Origin: Gigaspora rosea
Taxonomy: Eukaryota > Glomeromycota > Glomeromycetes > Diversisporales > Gigasporaceae
Assembly: GCA_003550325.1 (NCBI GenBank)
Contig: QKWP01001208.1
Coordinates: 92,985 to 156,984 of the forward strand
Direction of reading: 5' to 3'
DNA length: 64,000 nt
Under the pieces are notes generated by a model, which saw only the letters and a list, made by a program, of their open reading frames with translations, made no database searches and had not been told where the DNA came from. Of this stretch, positions 11,908-22,773 are shown piece by piece (the first letter of the stretch is position 1; each line of letters opens with the position of its first letter). The position numbers and the translations under genes are program-made.

Positions 11908-12122
11908 CATCGGATCATGTTAAAAAATTTCTCAAATCTAGAATGAAAGATTTAGATTTTAATGAAACCGATGTTAGAGATCAAGATCTTACCGGTCGGG
12001 CGTTTCTTAGATTAACTGAGGAAAAATTAACCCGTAAACCAGGATTCTATGAACTAAAACCGAGTCCAGCAGAATCAATTATGGAGTTGGTGGAAGAACT
12101 AAATAAAAAATTAGGCAAGTAA

Positions 12123-13400
12123 TTTGGATTTTGCAAACATAAAGTTTTTATTATACCATAACTTCAAGTTTTTTGTCTTATTCATATCATTTCTATCTTA
12201 ATCTAAAAAGAAGCACCATCAAAGTCGTAACTGACAAATAAAACCGATACAATGTTTTTGAAAATTCAAGCATCAGTAACGAACTACAGAGAAATACACT
12301 TTTTAATAATATATTAATATTGATTCAACAGTATAATGATTCATATAAATTTGAATAATATCAAGTACATATAAAAAAATATTATTTATTGTCGCGAATA
12401 ATAATGAAATCGGATTAAAATGAAATTTACGGTTACTATTTAACTCTTAAAACCCGCTTATAAATTCTACTCTAACACTGACCCTAACATTATAAAAAAA
12501 TGCTAAAAAAAAGTGTCCCAAAAATTTGTATTTTTCAGTGGCTTGTCTGTTTTACATTATTCAAAATTTCATTTAATCTGATTTCATTTAATCCATCACA
12601 TTTACCGTGTTGGTCTATTGTAATTCGCTTTATTTTTTTAACCAGAAATTTTTGTTATTCGAATATTATGCTATGATTTTTCTTTTCTCTGATTAGCAAG
12701 TTACAGTTCATATGATATCGATCCCTTAGGCTTAATGTCACATAGTATTACCCTGCAAATAAATCTGTTATTTTTAGAACTCACCGATCACTTTATCAAA
12801 ACCAAATTTTTAAAATTCCGATCATATATAGGTTAATATATTTCGAGTAGGGTAGGGAATGGGCCGGGTCAATCGGGCTTTATAGAACATGGAACAAAAC
12901 CCGAAAAATATTTTTGGGCCCAAGCCCGGCCCGAAAAAACAAAACTTAGAATAGTGGGCCGGGCCGAGCTTTATTTTAAAATTAGGCCCGGCCCAGTCTA
13001 TTAATTTATAAATTAATGTTAATATTATCAGTTATAGTTATTAATATAAATATATTTATTTATAAACTAGAGTAGCTTATTTAAAATACTTAGATTAATA
13101 AATATACTAATGCATTAAATTAAATAAAAATTTAATAACGAATCTTTTATTTTGAATATTTAGATTAAGCATTATGTATATACATGTATTAATTACATTG
13201 GTATTTGCATTGATCCTTTTCATTGATATTTATAAAGATAATTCTTTTATTGTTTCATGCTTCATTTTTTTTTTTATTCATTATATTTTAATCGATATTT
13301 TATCGTCTTGTATTAAATATTTTCTCCTTCAACATTTTATTGATTCGCAAACATATGGCTTGTGACTCGTGAAATTCGTTATAATGAATGTTTAAATATG
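12123..13400. other. Intergenic DNA with a GC-rich GGGCC patch
   Basis: No gene is recognised. At about 12,848-13,003 a patch rich in gggccgggc/gcccggccc words interrupts the AT-rich DNA. It begins with tagggtagggaatgggcc, which resembles a hAT-type terminus, but no matching right end was found. The 63-codon frame at 13,174-13,365 is compositionally AT-driven and not accepted. Confidence 0.4.
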
Positions 13401-13613
13401 GGGCTGAGTCAATAGAAATCAATCAAATTTTTTTTGGTGAATGTTTTTAAAACTTTAAATCAAAATAACTTGACAAAAACTTGAAATTAATTCTAAAAGT
13501 TTATAGAATTAATTTAAAAAAAAATTATTAAATTTGATTAAGTTTTTGTTAAGTCCAAAGTTTCAAAAAAATTTTATCATAAAAAATTTGTTTGATTTCT
13601 ATTGACTCGCTCC
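13401..13613. mobile_element. MITE, 213 bp, with gagtcaatagaaatcaa ends
   Basis: The left end is gggctgagtcaatagaaatc and the complement of the right end is ggagcgagtcaatagaaatc. ATATG flanks both sides (13,396-13,400 and 13,614-13,618), a possible 5-bp target duplication. The interior is AT-rich without coding capacity. Confidence 0.7.
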
Positions 13614-13964
13614 ATATGCTAAAAATTTGATCTTTAGTGTAATACAAAGTTCAAGCCAATGCCTTTAAGGTTCTTTGTATTGGCATAACAAAAGAACTGC
13701 ACATGCCTAACAAGACAGGAATTACTTGGGATGCAAGTTTATGTTAAAAATTTTACAAATAATTTGTACTATCCACCAGGCTGAACATAATAATGATAGT
13801 GATGAAAAAACCTAGAAAAAGTAAATTCATGTTTTGTTTTAAAAAAATTTGTACTGTGTAAGTGTGAAATAATGCGCAACTCACATTAATAAATTGATTT
13901 GGGCATTATTTTGGATATGCCCATATGCATTATTTCAAAATAAGGTTGATTTTTTTGAATCCAA

Positions 13965-14074
13965 TACAGTCAACTTCTGTAAATGCATGTAATTAGGAAA
14001 AGTGCATTTATGGAATGTGCACTTATAGGAAGGAAGTGCTTATAAACAATGCACTTATGGAAGTTCAATTGTAT
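13965..14074. mobile_element. Short pogo/Tigger-like MITE, about 110 bp
   Basis: Left end tacagtcaacttctgtaaat; complement of the right end tacaattgaacttccataag. The interior repeats tgcacttat-type words. The ends resemble the element at 63,333-63,536 (TA target, CAGT-type terminus). Superfamily assignment is by terminal similarity only. Confidence 0.6.
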
Positions 14075-14554
14075 ATCATTTTTCTAACAATGATTATATG
14101 CTATATTAGGGTGTGCATTAATTCAAAATGCCCATGGGCTCTAATTTGAGACTACTTAAACTATTTTTGAAGATTTTAATTTTCAAGATAATGTTCACAA
14201 GTATTATTTCATGCTTATATGGGCTGTTAAAAGTAAAAACCAAAGAATTTGACATTTTTAAAAATTAATCTTTTAATTGATTAGATAAAAAATTTAAAGC
14301 TCAATTTTTTTTGTTTAATAATGAAAGTCTGATTACTTAATAAATTTTTGCAATACAATAGTTAAAATCTTTTGACACTATAATCTAAAAATAGATTTAC
14401 TAAAATTTACTATAGTATCTACATTTTACTTATTTGTGCAAGTAACACAGACCAAAAAAGAAAATCTGATTTTGTAAATAAACTAAGTGCGTGAAATAAA
14501 AATTTAGAGTGGGCCTTAATGTTAGAGGCTATAGAATTGGAGTGATGCTTAATA

Positions 14555-15342
14555 TAAGGTAGACTGCCCTATTTCCACAAACTTTTTTTTGCTACATACA
14601 AAATTTTTTAAAAAATAAATATCTTTTTATAAAATTATGTATATATAATCTATAACTAATTTATTATTTAAATATATAAAAATTAAACCAACTATATATG
14701 TATAATTTTTTTTTAGTTAATAAAAAAAATATTCTATAAATTTTATAAAAATTTAAAGATGCGACCTATTTCCACAAATAGTAAAACAGATTTTGATCCA
14801 TTGACCCATTTTGAATGATTTAACTGCCAAAATATTCATCTCAATAAGACGATTCCAATGAGCCTAAAATCATCAAAATCCAATCACAGGATCCCAAGAT
14901 CGTTCAACTTTTTTATGATAATATTTTTATTATTTTAAAGCTATAAAACACTATTAAAATCACTATTAAAATCACACAAAAGTTGAACGATCTCAGGATC
15001 CTGTAATTGGATTTTAATGATTTTGAGATTGTCAGAATCGTCTAATTGAGACGAACATTTTGGTAGTTAAATCATTCAAAACGGATAAATAGATCAAAAG
15101 TTATTAGCAATTCTATAAATTAGCTTATGTACTAAAATAACTAAATTGGAAACAAACCTTTAAATAATCTTAAAATTCTGTAATCAAATTTTAGCAGTTA
15201 TGGGCTTGTTTAAAATGTTAACTAAGGTAATTATTTAAATAGTAAAATTACCCCAAATAAAGCTAGTGAATTAAAAGATATTTACTGTTCTTTACAGTTT
15301 GTGGAAATGGGGTAGTTTGTGGAAATAGGGCAGGCTACCTTA
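14555..15342. mobile_element. Foldback element, 788 bp, with the shared core module
   Basis: The ends are taaggtagactgccctattt and the complement of aaatagggcaggctacctta. Inner arms at about 14,780-14,920 and 14,970-15,110 are inverted copies of the module gatcc.ttg.ccattttgaatgatttaactgccaaaatattc...gagacgattc. No ORF of note. The same module occurs in 29,284-30,185, although the outer ends differ. Confidence 0.75.
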
Positions 15343-16741
15343 AGTAAAATTTCATTCCTAATATTTTTAATTAGTGCACTAAGATCGATTTAAACATTAG
15401 TTTTTGCATATTTTCGCTTTTTTCTTCTTTTACGCGTGTTCGAATTCTTCGTTGGGCTGATCCAGAATAGCCAAAATTTGCACTCTCTGATTGGCTATTT
15501 CCTCTTCAGAAGCTTGTATTACCTGTGCAAATAAGTGAATGCTAGTATCTACAGTCTGATCTAATAGTCCTATTTAAACAGGTTAATAATCTTGAATAAA
15601 CTATTTTAAGATTAGTTTGGTTTTGTATAACCAAATAGTTTTTGCTGATTTTCTCAAAACCCATAATTAGCCAAATTCTCTGGTTTCTACTTTTGAGAGC
15701 CCATATAGTAGTAATTATTTTCTTACTAGATTCGGGTTAGACAGAACACCCAACCAAATTCCTGATATTGTTAAAAAAACAAATGCAAATGTGTTTTATG
15801 CAGGAAATGCAAAAATTATTAGAATATTCGAATATATTCTTTTAGAATATAAGATTTTAGCTAGTAATTAATATTTAGACAAGCATATATTAATTCATTT
15901 TAATTTGCTTTAATTTTTTTTTACTTTATTATTATTATTAGTTACAGGTCATGTTCTTTTTAGAGGTTCAAATACTTTTACTTATAAATCCAATAAGTTA
16001 ACTCATCTAATTTTATACACAGCTATATTTGAGCTATATTTATATATATTTTTTTAGAGCATTTTTGAAGATATAAGTAAATTAGAATATAACTCATATA
16101 AAAACATATAAAAAAATTATTTTGTTTAAATCTGGGATATAACTTATATCCTAGTAGAAATATAACCCAAGCATGACTGTATAAATTTATACAAAAAATT
16201 ATTTAAATTAAATTTATTTAAAATTATATATATATACCTTACTTTAAATTTTAAATGTATATTATTTAGCATTTAATAATTTTAATTTAAAGTTTTAATT
16301 TTTAATTCCAAGTAATTCAAAGAGAACCTTCTTTTAAAATTGATGTATTATTTATCTTTACAACTTCTATAAAATGATATTATTATTTAAAACAATAATA
16401 TGATTAGTTAAAGTAATCTTTTAAAAATATAAAAGATACTATTAAGTAAAGATTTCTTGTGTTCTAATTGGCTTGGTGGATCCTAAAATACTTGGGATCA
16501 AAAAAGAGAACATAAGAATCTGCAAATTTATTGTTATACTGTACAAAGTATTATAACATATAATACAGCATCTTTATACTCAAATGATTTTAGTTTTTTT
16601 GCTAAAACTTTATTATTTTTATAAGCAAAAAGTTCTTTAACCTGTAATGTTAATTCATTAATATAAAAAAGTAAGATTTATTTAAAAAAAATAAAAAAAA
16701 AGATAACTAAATTAATTATTACATTTATTAAAAATTTTTTT
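15343..16741. other. AT-rich intergenic DNA, no gene seen
   Basis: Runs of A+T with no supported coding frame. Short stretches around 15,430-15,530 have more mixed composition (for instance cttcgttgggctgatcc) but no motif was recognised. Confidence 0.35.
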
Positions 16742-17149
16742 AAGGGAATATGTTTTTTGTGCACCTGCACGGTTGTGCACCCCTTGTCGATCCACCACCC
16801 CGGTGACCCATATGTAAATCATATCAGGTATGCAAACACGCGTTTTTTTTATTTTGTTTTTTTCTAATATTTTTTTCTTGGCTTTTTGGATTTTTTTTCT
16901 TGAAAGGACCAGGATAAGATAAGTGGTTTTTCTTTCGTTGTTTTTTTTTAACTAATACTAACTCTTTTTGTAAGTTATTCTCCATATTTTTGGTGAAAAC
17001 TCCATGAATCTGCAACATGAGCGACGAAATCTAGACAGGCCGAATAACCTCATAGAATATAAAACACGGATCGACTTTTTTTATAGGTGGGGGTTTTTTT
17101 ATTGTTTGCTTCTTTTTTTTTTTCTTGAATTAACTTTTTTTTCTTATTT

Positions 17150-17700
17150 AGGTTTAACTTCGTTGAAACTCGAATGGTGAAGATTAGAACCAAGTTCTGT
17201 TGGGTTTTTTTATCGTTGCTTTTTTTTCTTTGCCGGCTTAAACTAATTCTTTTTCTCTTTTGTAGGTTTAGCTTCGTTGAAATGTCGAATAATGGAATTA
17301 GAACACAGGACCTTGTAAGATCTGTTGGAGATTTTTTTTGTTGTTTTTTTTCTTGCTGGGTTGAACCAATTCTTTTTTTTTATATGTTTAGCTACGTTGA
17401 ACTTCGTTGGAATGTAGCTTAGAACCAGACAGGACCTTGTAAGATCTGTTGGAAATTTTTTTTCATTGTTCGTTCTTTTTTTTTTTGTCGGGTTGAACCA
17501 ATTCTTTTTTCTTTTGTAGGTTTAACTACGTTGAACTTCGTTGGAATGTAGATTAGAACCGGAGTCTTGTAAGATAAGTACTGTGGGAGGTTTTTTTTCA
17601 TCGTTGCTTTTTTTTCTTTGTCGACTTTTAGTTTTTTCGTTGTTTGTTTTTTTTTCTTGTGGCCTGCACTAATTTTTTTCCTTGTAGGTTTAGGTTTGCT
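17150..17700 (+). repeat. Tandem units of about 115-165 bp with splice-site-like borders
   Basis: Each unit has a T-rich tract, then (t)tgtag|gttta followed by a conserved stretch such as actacgttgaacttcgttgg, then agaacc...ctt|gtaagat. Copies of the conserved stretch start near 17,151, 17,265, 17,385, 17,518 and, more diverged, 17,684. The borders match consensus 3' and 5' splice sites, so each conserved block looks like an exon of 45-60 bases in an array of polypyrimidine-rich introns. Coding potential is not convincing. Confidence 0.6.
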
Positions 17701-17964
17701 GGAACAACGGTATCATTATTGAACCTTCGCCGTTTCGGTGCTGCTATTGAGCCTTCATGGTTATGATTGGTTGAACTTTCCTTTTGCGGGTTTGTCGCTT
17801 TGTTTCGTCATTTTTCAGTGTCAACGTCGTTGTTGAAAGCCTTTGCTGGCAGGTTTCATCCTTTTGGCGTTGTTGTTGTTTGAATTTTTGTTATGTCTTT
17901 CTTGGGCTTGGAATTGATCGCATTGCATTATTGAAACATTATGTGATCGGTTATGGTTAGGGAA

Positions 17965-18107
17965 AGATAGTGGTTGAATTTTTTTTTTAATAATCAAAAA
18001 GATAGTGGTTGAATTTTTTTTTTAATAATCGAAAAGATAGTGGTTGAATTTTTTTTTTTAATAATCAAAAAGATAGTGGTTGAATTTTTTTTTTTAATAA
18101 TCGAAAA
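17965..18107. repeat. 42-bp minisatellite, about 3-4 copies
   Basis: The unit agatagtggttgaa followed by a T-run and aataatc(a/g)aaa repeats with almost no change, differing mostly in T-run length and one a/g position. Confidence 0.85.
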
Positions 18108-18296
18108 TTATGTAATTTTTTTTAATAAAAAATGATATTTTTTAATCATTAAAAAAACAATTTTTTTACAAGTCTATGTTGATGGGTCGGAATGTTGGAT
18201 GCTCAGTTTAACCCCGATTGACTTTTATGTGCTAAAATTTGATTGGTCGATCAAGGGGTGCACAACCATGCAGGTGCACGAAATTTTTAAACCCTT

Positions 18297-19014
18297 TTTT
18301 TAAAATATTTTCTTTGCAGTAAATAAATTATTAAATTTATTAAGCAGTTCTATAAACTCTTTTTTATATATATTACCTGACAAAAGTTTTTTGTACCTGT
18401 AATTTAATACAATAAAACTTTACAGTGTTGAAGTTTTAAGAACATGTAGTATTTTATAAGCCTATATTCTATAGAGCTGTTTATACTTTAATAATCATTG
18501 TATCAAATTTATATGAGCTAAATTTAAATGTTTATTATAATAAAATAGAAAAAATCTTCTAAAAGCCGATTTTAAATTAAAATTTTAAAATTAAAAATTA
18601 GTAAATTTTAAGAAATAAAATTTTAAAGTTTATTTTAGAGCCTTGACACTATAGCTAAAAAAAAAAATTAAATTATCAAAAAAAAACTTTAAATTTTCAT
18701 TTCTCAACAACCTTCTAACTAAATCGAATCAAATTTTTGTCACTTTAATAACAATACCAATATTTTATATTTCTTTTTTTTTTTTGCTTTAAAATTTTGG
18801 TAAAGTAAAATCTTATTATAACAAATTCCAGATGCGAGGAAACTTTGTCGGGCACTTAAATAAAATATTTTATAAAGAATAAATGACTTTATTGATTTTA
18901 TGCCGATTGCAAAAATGTTATTTTCAAATTTACTAATGACATTAGTCAATAGACATAAATTGAGAAATGACTGATAATTGAATCCGTTAAATGGATTCGG
19001 AATCACCTTTAAGT
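18297..19014. other. AT-rich intergenic DNA, no gene seen
   Basis: An 88-codon minus frame (18,740-19,006) has no recognisable motif and contains a homopolymer-encoded lysine run. It was not accepted. Confidence 0.35.
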
Positions 19015-19239
19015 TATTGCGCTTTGCAAAAATGTGTGACCTCTGCAGACCATGATGTCATGTAAAATCACACGACTCTAGAGGATTTTTCGATTCTTGA
19101 AGAATTTTAAAGATTTCGGATAAAATATAGACATTATTGATGAAAATTATGATCAATAAGGAATTAAAAAATCTCAGAAATTTTCCGCCATCATCACCGT
19201 GAAAATCACAGGGTCACACTTTTTTGCAAAGCGCTATAA
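19015..19239. mobile_element. MITE, about 225 bp, with gcgctttgcaaaaa ends
   Basis: The left end attgcgctttgcaaaaatgt, then gtgacc, pairs with the complement of the right end tagcgctttgcaaaaaagtg, then tgaccc. Inner matches include gattttt.../aaaaatc. No coding capacity, and the target duplication is not defined. Confidence 0.65.
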
Positions 19240-20706
19240 TTCGAAATCCTTTACCGATTTGAGTGAATATAAAATTTCGTTTCAACATAAGTGCATTTAG
19301 GATCAACTTACATAGATTCTAAATCCATCAAGATTCTATTCCGACGTTCAACATAAAATATAAAGTATCAAAAAGAGAATATAAAAAACATTAGTTTCTT
19401 AATTTGTTTGATATCAAATATTTAAAATTCTCTAAATTTTTCAAATTATATAATTTTTTGAATTTTGAACTCTTGTTCATTAAAAATATTAGATATTTAA
19501 AGTAAGCAATAAACATTAAAAATTACAAAGTAATATTATAATATTACTTTGCATTCTCTTTTATTTTTTGCTATTTGCTTTATTAAAATATCTAACTCTT
19601 GATTGAATGCAGTATTTTATGAATAAACCAATTTTAGTACGTATTATAAATGCAATATTGATAAATATAGAAAGTCCATGTATAAATGACATGTCGAAGT
19701 ATAGATACAAAATAAGCGATAATAACGATAATAAAGTATATCGATATTGATGTGTATAACTACAAAACCAGAAACGTGCAATACACAATTTTCGGTAATG
19801 ATGCAGAACAATATTATTTATTCAATATACTATAAATCAACTTTAAAATTTTTGACGATAGTTCAAAGTAAAAAGTATAATAGAATGTAAAAAAAAATTT
19901 GACAAAAATGACGTACAGTACGTATTATTCATACAAAAATATATTTAATAGTTATTCGGCACAAAGTGCCGAATAACTGAGTTATTTGCTGTATGCTATT
20001 TGATTGGTTGATTTTAAGCGCCGAAGGTGCTTAAAATTCGACCAGTCAAATCATATGGCAAATAACGTAAGGTACAATAGTGTTCTAATGCTAGTAAAGC
20101 GCAATAGCGCTTTGCTAGTATTAGAACACTATTGTACCGATTATACGGCATTTATATTTGTTGGTTTTGCATTTACCGTTTGAGATTTTAAATTTTTATG
20201 CATGTGAGTTACACACGGTGTCCGGATATATTTTAAATCCATTCCGGTAAATGATTTCGGATAAATAGAGTTATATAATACGTAATATATGATTCATAGG
20301 ACATTCGTAATTTTATGTTAAACCAATATTAGCATAGAGATTAATACCTTATGGTTGTACAATACAGTGCTGGCTTAACGTAAATTATGTTTTTACCATT
20401 ACTGAACTCAAAAAAAAAACTATACTGGACTCATTCTAACCCTTAAAAAGCTTAGCAAGATAAGCTATACGAGTTTTGCCAAATGAAAATCTATTAAGTC
20501 ACTTGATTTTCAAACGAATAGGTGAGGTTTTCAATTGATACAATTTTTTGTGGATGCACTACCTAAAGAACCGAAAAATTACTAGTAAGCACAGATTATA
20601 AATTATAAATTTTGATTATGTCATCCTAAATATAAAATTATTAAACGTACTGTACGAAGATCACGATATACGTATAAACGTAGGTACGTACACCATTTAC
20701 AAAATA
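19240..20706. other. Upstream flank of hydrolase copy 1
   Basis: Contains an orphan copy of the block otherwise found downstream of hydrolase genes (about 19,610-19,710), the palindrome row at 19,950-20,138, and from about 20,330 the duplicated upstream flank shared with the other hydrolase copies (aacccttaaaaagc..., tcaattgatacaattttt, acgtaggtacgtacacc). Confidence 0.5.
19950..20138. repeat. Row of three adjacent palindromes
   Basis: (a) 19,950-19,978: agttattcggcac, loop aaa, perfect 13-bp arms. (b) 19,981-20,066: arms of about 38 bp with few mismatches, starting gttatttgc and ending gcaaataac. (c) 20,071-20,138: arms of 32 bp with about two mismatches, starting ggtacaatagtg and ending cactattgtacc. 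The three are separated by only 2 and 4 bases. Confidence 0.9.
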
Positions 20707-22362
20707 ATGGCAACTCTTAAAATTATTTCACACAATTTCCCAGCTTCTTTAGATCGTAAAGTACCAGGAGAAGGTGGTCATCTCAGAATCGCAGCTAATT
20801 CATATGTGACAACAGGCATTGATACAAAAAACAATGATGGCAAAATATCTCTTGTATTTGCACATGCTACCGGATTTCATAAAGAATTATGGGATCCTAT
20901 CATAAAATTGTTACATGAACGAAGACATCGATGGAACGGTGGAGATATGTGGTCTTTGGATTGTTCGAATCATGGAGATAGTGCAATTTTAAATAAAGAT
21001 ATTTTGCCCGATAAGTGTAAGTCCACTTAGCCATCTAGCTACATACATTATATATCGATACTTGTATTGAAATTTAATCGGATCACTTAATTAGTTGTAT
21101 GGTCCGACTGTGCTCAGGATATCCTTCAACTTATCAACGAGGCAAAAATTCAAAAACCAATTATTGGTATAGGGCATTCATTCGGTGGAACTTCCATGTG
21201 AGAGAATTTTTATTCTATTTTATTAATATTTAATAGTTGTCACACTTTTTTCACGATTTTTAATAACTACAAATCACGTGATGTTTATAGGCTAATGGCA
21301 GAAATTTTTTGCCCTGGTACTTTTGCTAGTATTTTGGTTATTGAGCCTGTAGTTAGGCCTAATGATATTATCAAAGAATTTGCACTTCAAACTACAATCG
21401 TTACAAAAAGAGGAGACAGATGGCCAGATAGGTAAGAATGCTTATGATTTTTTTTAAAATACATGAATGCTAAAAAAAAAACAACCTTTATCATAAAATT
21501 TAACAGAGAAGCAGCGCATGCTAATTTTAATAAGAGCAAATTTTTTCAAAGTTGGGACCCCGAAATGCTTAATCTATATGTTGTAAGTAATAATAACTCT
21601 TTATCTATTTATTTTATTTACATTTTTAAAATTCAAATTAATGATTTATGAATCATAATATAGCAATATGGATTATATGAATTACCATCCGGTGAAGTTA
21701 CATTAAAATGTTCTAAAAATCAAGAGTTTGTAAGTTTTTTTTTTTTTTATATTCCTTTTAATGTAACTCAAGGCTTATATAAATTTATTTTTTTATAACA
21801 TCAGTATACATTTTTTTACGATTCAAGTGATCAACACTTTACATTTCATCAAATGTCGAAAATTCAATGCCCCATTCTATTTATTGTTGGTGATCGTTCA
21901 ACTTACGAGTAAGCATTATAAGAGTATTATTTCTGATCAAAGGTTATAGTTTCTTAATAAGTGAGATTTTTTTCTCTGTAGTCGTAAAGACAGCGCTCTT
22001 CATAAAATATCACAATGTCAACGTAGTGAGCTTATATCTGTAGATGCTGGACATTTGGTTAGTTAACCCATTTTTCGTTCTAAATATTTTCATCATAATC
22101 TTATAACGTGAATTTAACACTTATACAGGTGCCAATGGAAAAACCTGCGCAAGTTGGTAAGTCATTTTTTAAATTATTAATATCTTATCGACTTTTCTAC
22201 TTTCTACTATTACTTATTATTATATCCATAGCTTACATTATTGAATATTTCGCTCGCAAATTTTCGAGAAATAATAATATTTCACAAAAAAATCTACCTA
22301 ATATTTCACAAAAAAATCAACCTGAAGACAACAATTTACGTCCAGTTTTGGCCATGTTATAA
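20707..22362 (+). CDS. Alpha/beta-hydrolase, copy 1, intact, nine exons
   Basis: Predicted 344-residue protein from exons 20707-21016, 21095-21197, 21291-21431, 21507-21582, 21664-21729, 21805-21908, 21982-22057, 22129-22156 and 22232-22362 (1,035 bases, all phases consistent, all GT-AG). The alpha/beta-hydrolase fold is shown by FAHATGFHKELW (oxyanion strand), the nucleophile elbow GHSFGG encoded in exon 2, the acid strand IVGDRS in exon 6 and the catalytic histidine in DAGHL followed by VPMEKP. The arrangement recalls the fungal peroxisomal/toxin-biosynthesis hydrolase group related to yeast Lpx1, but the substrate is unknown and no clear peroxisomal C-terminal signal is present (it ends ..VLAML). 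It is the first of four same-strand copies. The intron before exon 9 happens to be open and would otherwise add a false membrane segment. Confidence 0.88.
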
Positions 22363-22587
22363 TTATAATATTGTATAAATTACATATTGTACTGTACGTG
22401 CATAAAAATATATGCTTTTTGTTTGATTTACGAATTTACGAATATATAAGCTTTTTCTCTTAATTTCAAAAAAATAAGAAATAATAAAAAATTTTAGTAC
22501 GTACCAAAAATGTGGATATCGATAAATATAGTAAGACCATGTATGAACTAGGAAAACAAGTGCTATTACAGCTGTTTTCATAAATTC
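22363..22587. repeat. Conserved flank downstream of hydrolase copy 1
   Basis: The sequence from attacatattgtacgtg to catgtatgaactagg recurs after copy 2 (26,960-27,135) and copy 3 (37,019-37,150), only its first part after copy 4, and its last part as an orphan at about 19,630-19,700. On the minus strand the last part could be a small exon (FIHGLTIFIDIHIF) ending at a gtacgtac donor, but no complete gene is visible. Confidence 0.6.
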
Positions 22588-22773
22588 TGGGTACCTAAAA
22601 ATTTGCTCATTTCCCGAAATCTCTTCAATCCCGTTCTGAGAATAATCTAACTTTTCGAAAATACTTTGCTGTCCTTGAAACTTCGGTACGGAGACAACAA
22701 CGTGGTTTCCGAAAAATTAGATGATTCTTAGAACGAGACGAAGAGGTTTTGGGAAACGAATAAATTTATAGGT
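22588..22773. mobile_element. MITE with acctaaaaatttg / caaatttctaggt type ends
   Basis: gggtacctaaaaatttgctc pairs with the complement of the right end (caggacacctataaatttat). Further inner matching is seen around ctcttcaatcccgttc and gaacgagacgaagag. Shorter, decayed versions sit at the same place behind copy 2 (about 27,139-27,235) and copy 3 (about 37,178-37,258), so it inserted before the hydrolase duplications. Confidence 0.6.

Larger units (their letters stand above)
10851..12122 (+). pseudogene. SAM-domain protein gene, disrupted by a transposon
   Basis: Recognisable exons are about 10851-11090 (reading INIEDWTYIKLVNHYRDNL), 11368-11445, 11505-11625 and 11700-12122, joined in consistent phase. 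The last exon encodes a sterile-alpha-motif-like domain: TKEWTSD, then HVKKFLKSRMKDLDF, GRAFLRLTEEKL and a C-terminal helix ending in VEELNKKLGK. SAM domains mediate protein-protein contacts, and this kind is greatly expanded in arbuscular mycorrhizal fungi. A 167-bp element at 11,741-11,907 sits inside the domain between TSD and HVKK. It brings an immediate in-frame TAG and shifts the frame; removing it and one target copy restores the frame. No splice option removes the stop. No upstream ATG in frame was found (an in-frame TAG lies at 10,833), so the 5' end is missing or on an unseen exon. Identity of the domain: good; loss of function: likely but depends on whether the insertion is fixed. 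Confidence 0.82.
16742..18296. mobile_element. 1.55-kb terminal-inverted-repeat element with tandem exon-like units
   Basis: The left terminus (gtgcacctgcacggttgtgc, then accccttgtcgatc) is matched by the complement of the right terminus (gtgcacctgcatggttgtgc, then accccttgatcgac). The similarity extends outwards to aaggg on both sides, giving arms of about 45 bp. The interior is strongly T-rich on the + strand and has no transposase. It holds four or five tandem units (17,150-17,700) and a 42-bp minisatellite (17,965-18,107). Superfamily unknown. Confidence 0.7.

Noticed and set aside
22108-22362. C-terminal membrane segment (LLLLIIISIAY) of hydrolase copy 1
   Set aside because: The hydrophobic stretch lies in an intron with gtaagt...ccatag borders that is open by chance; the other copies show the same intron with different sequence.
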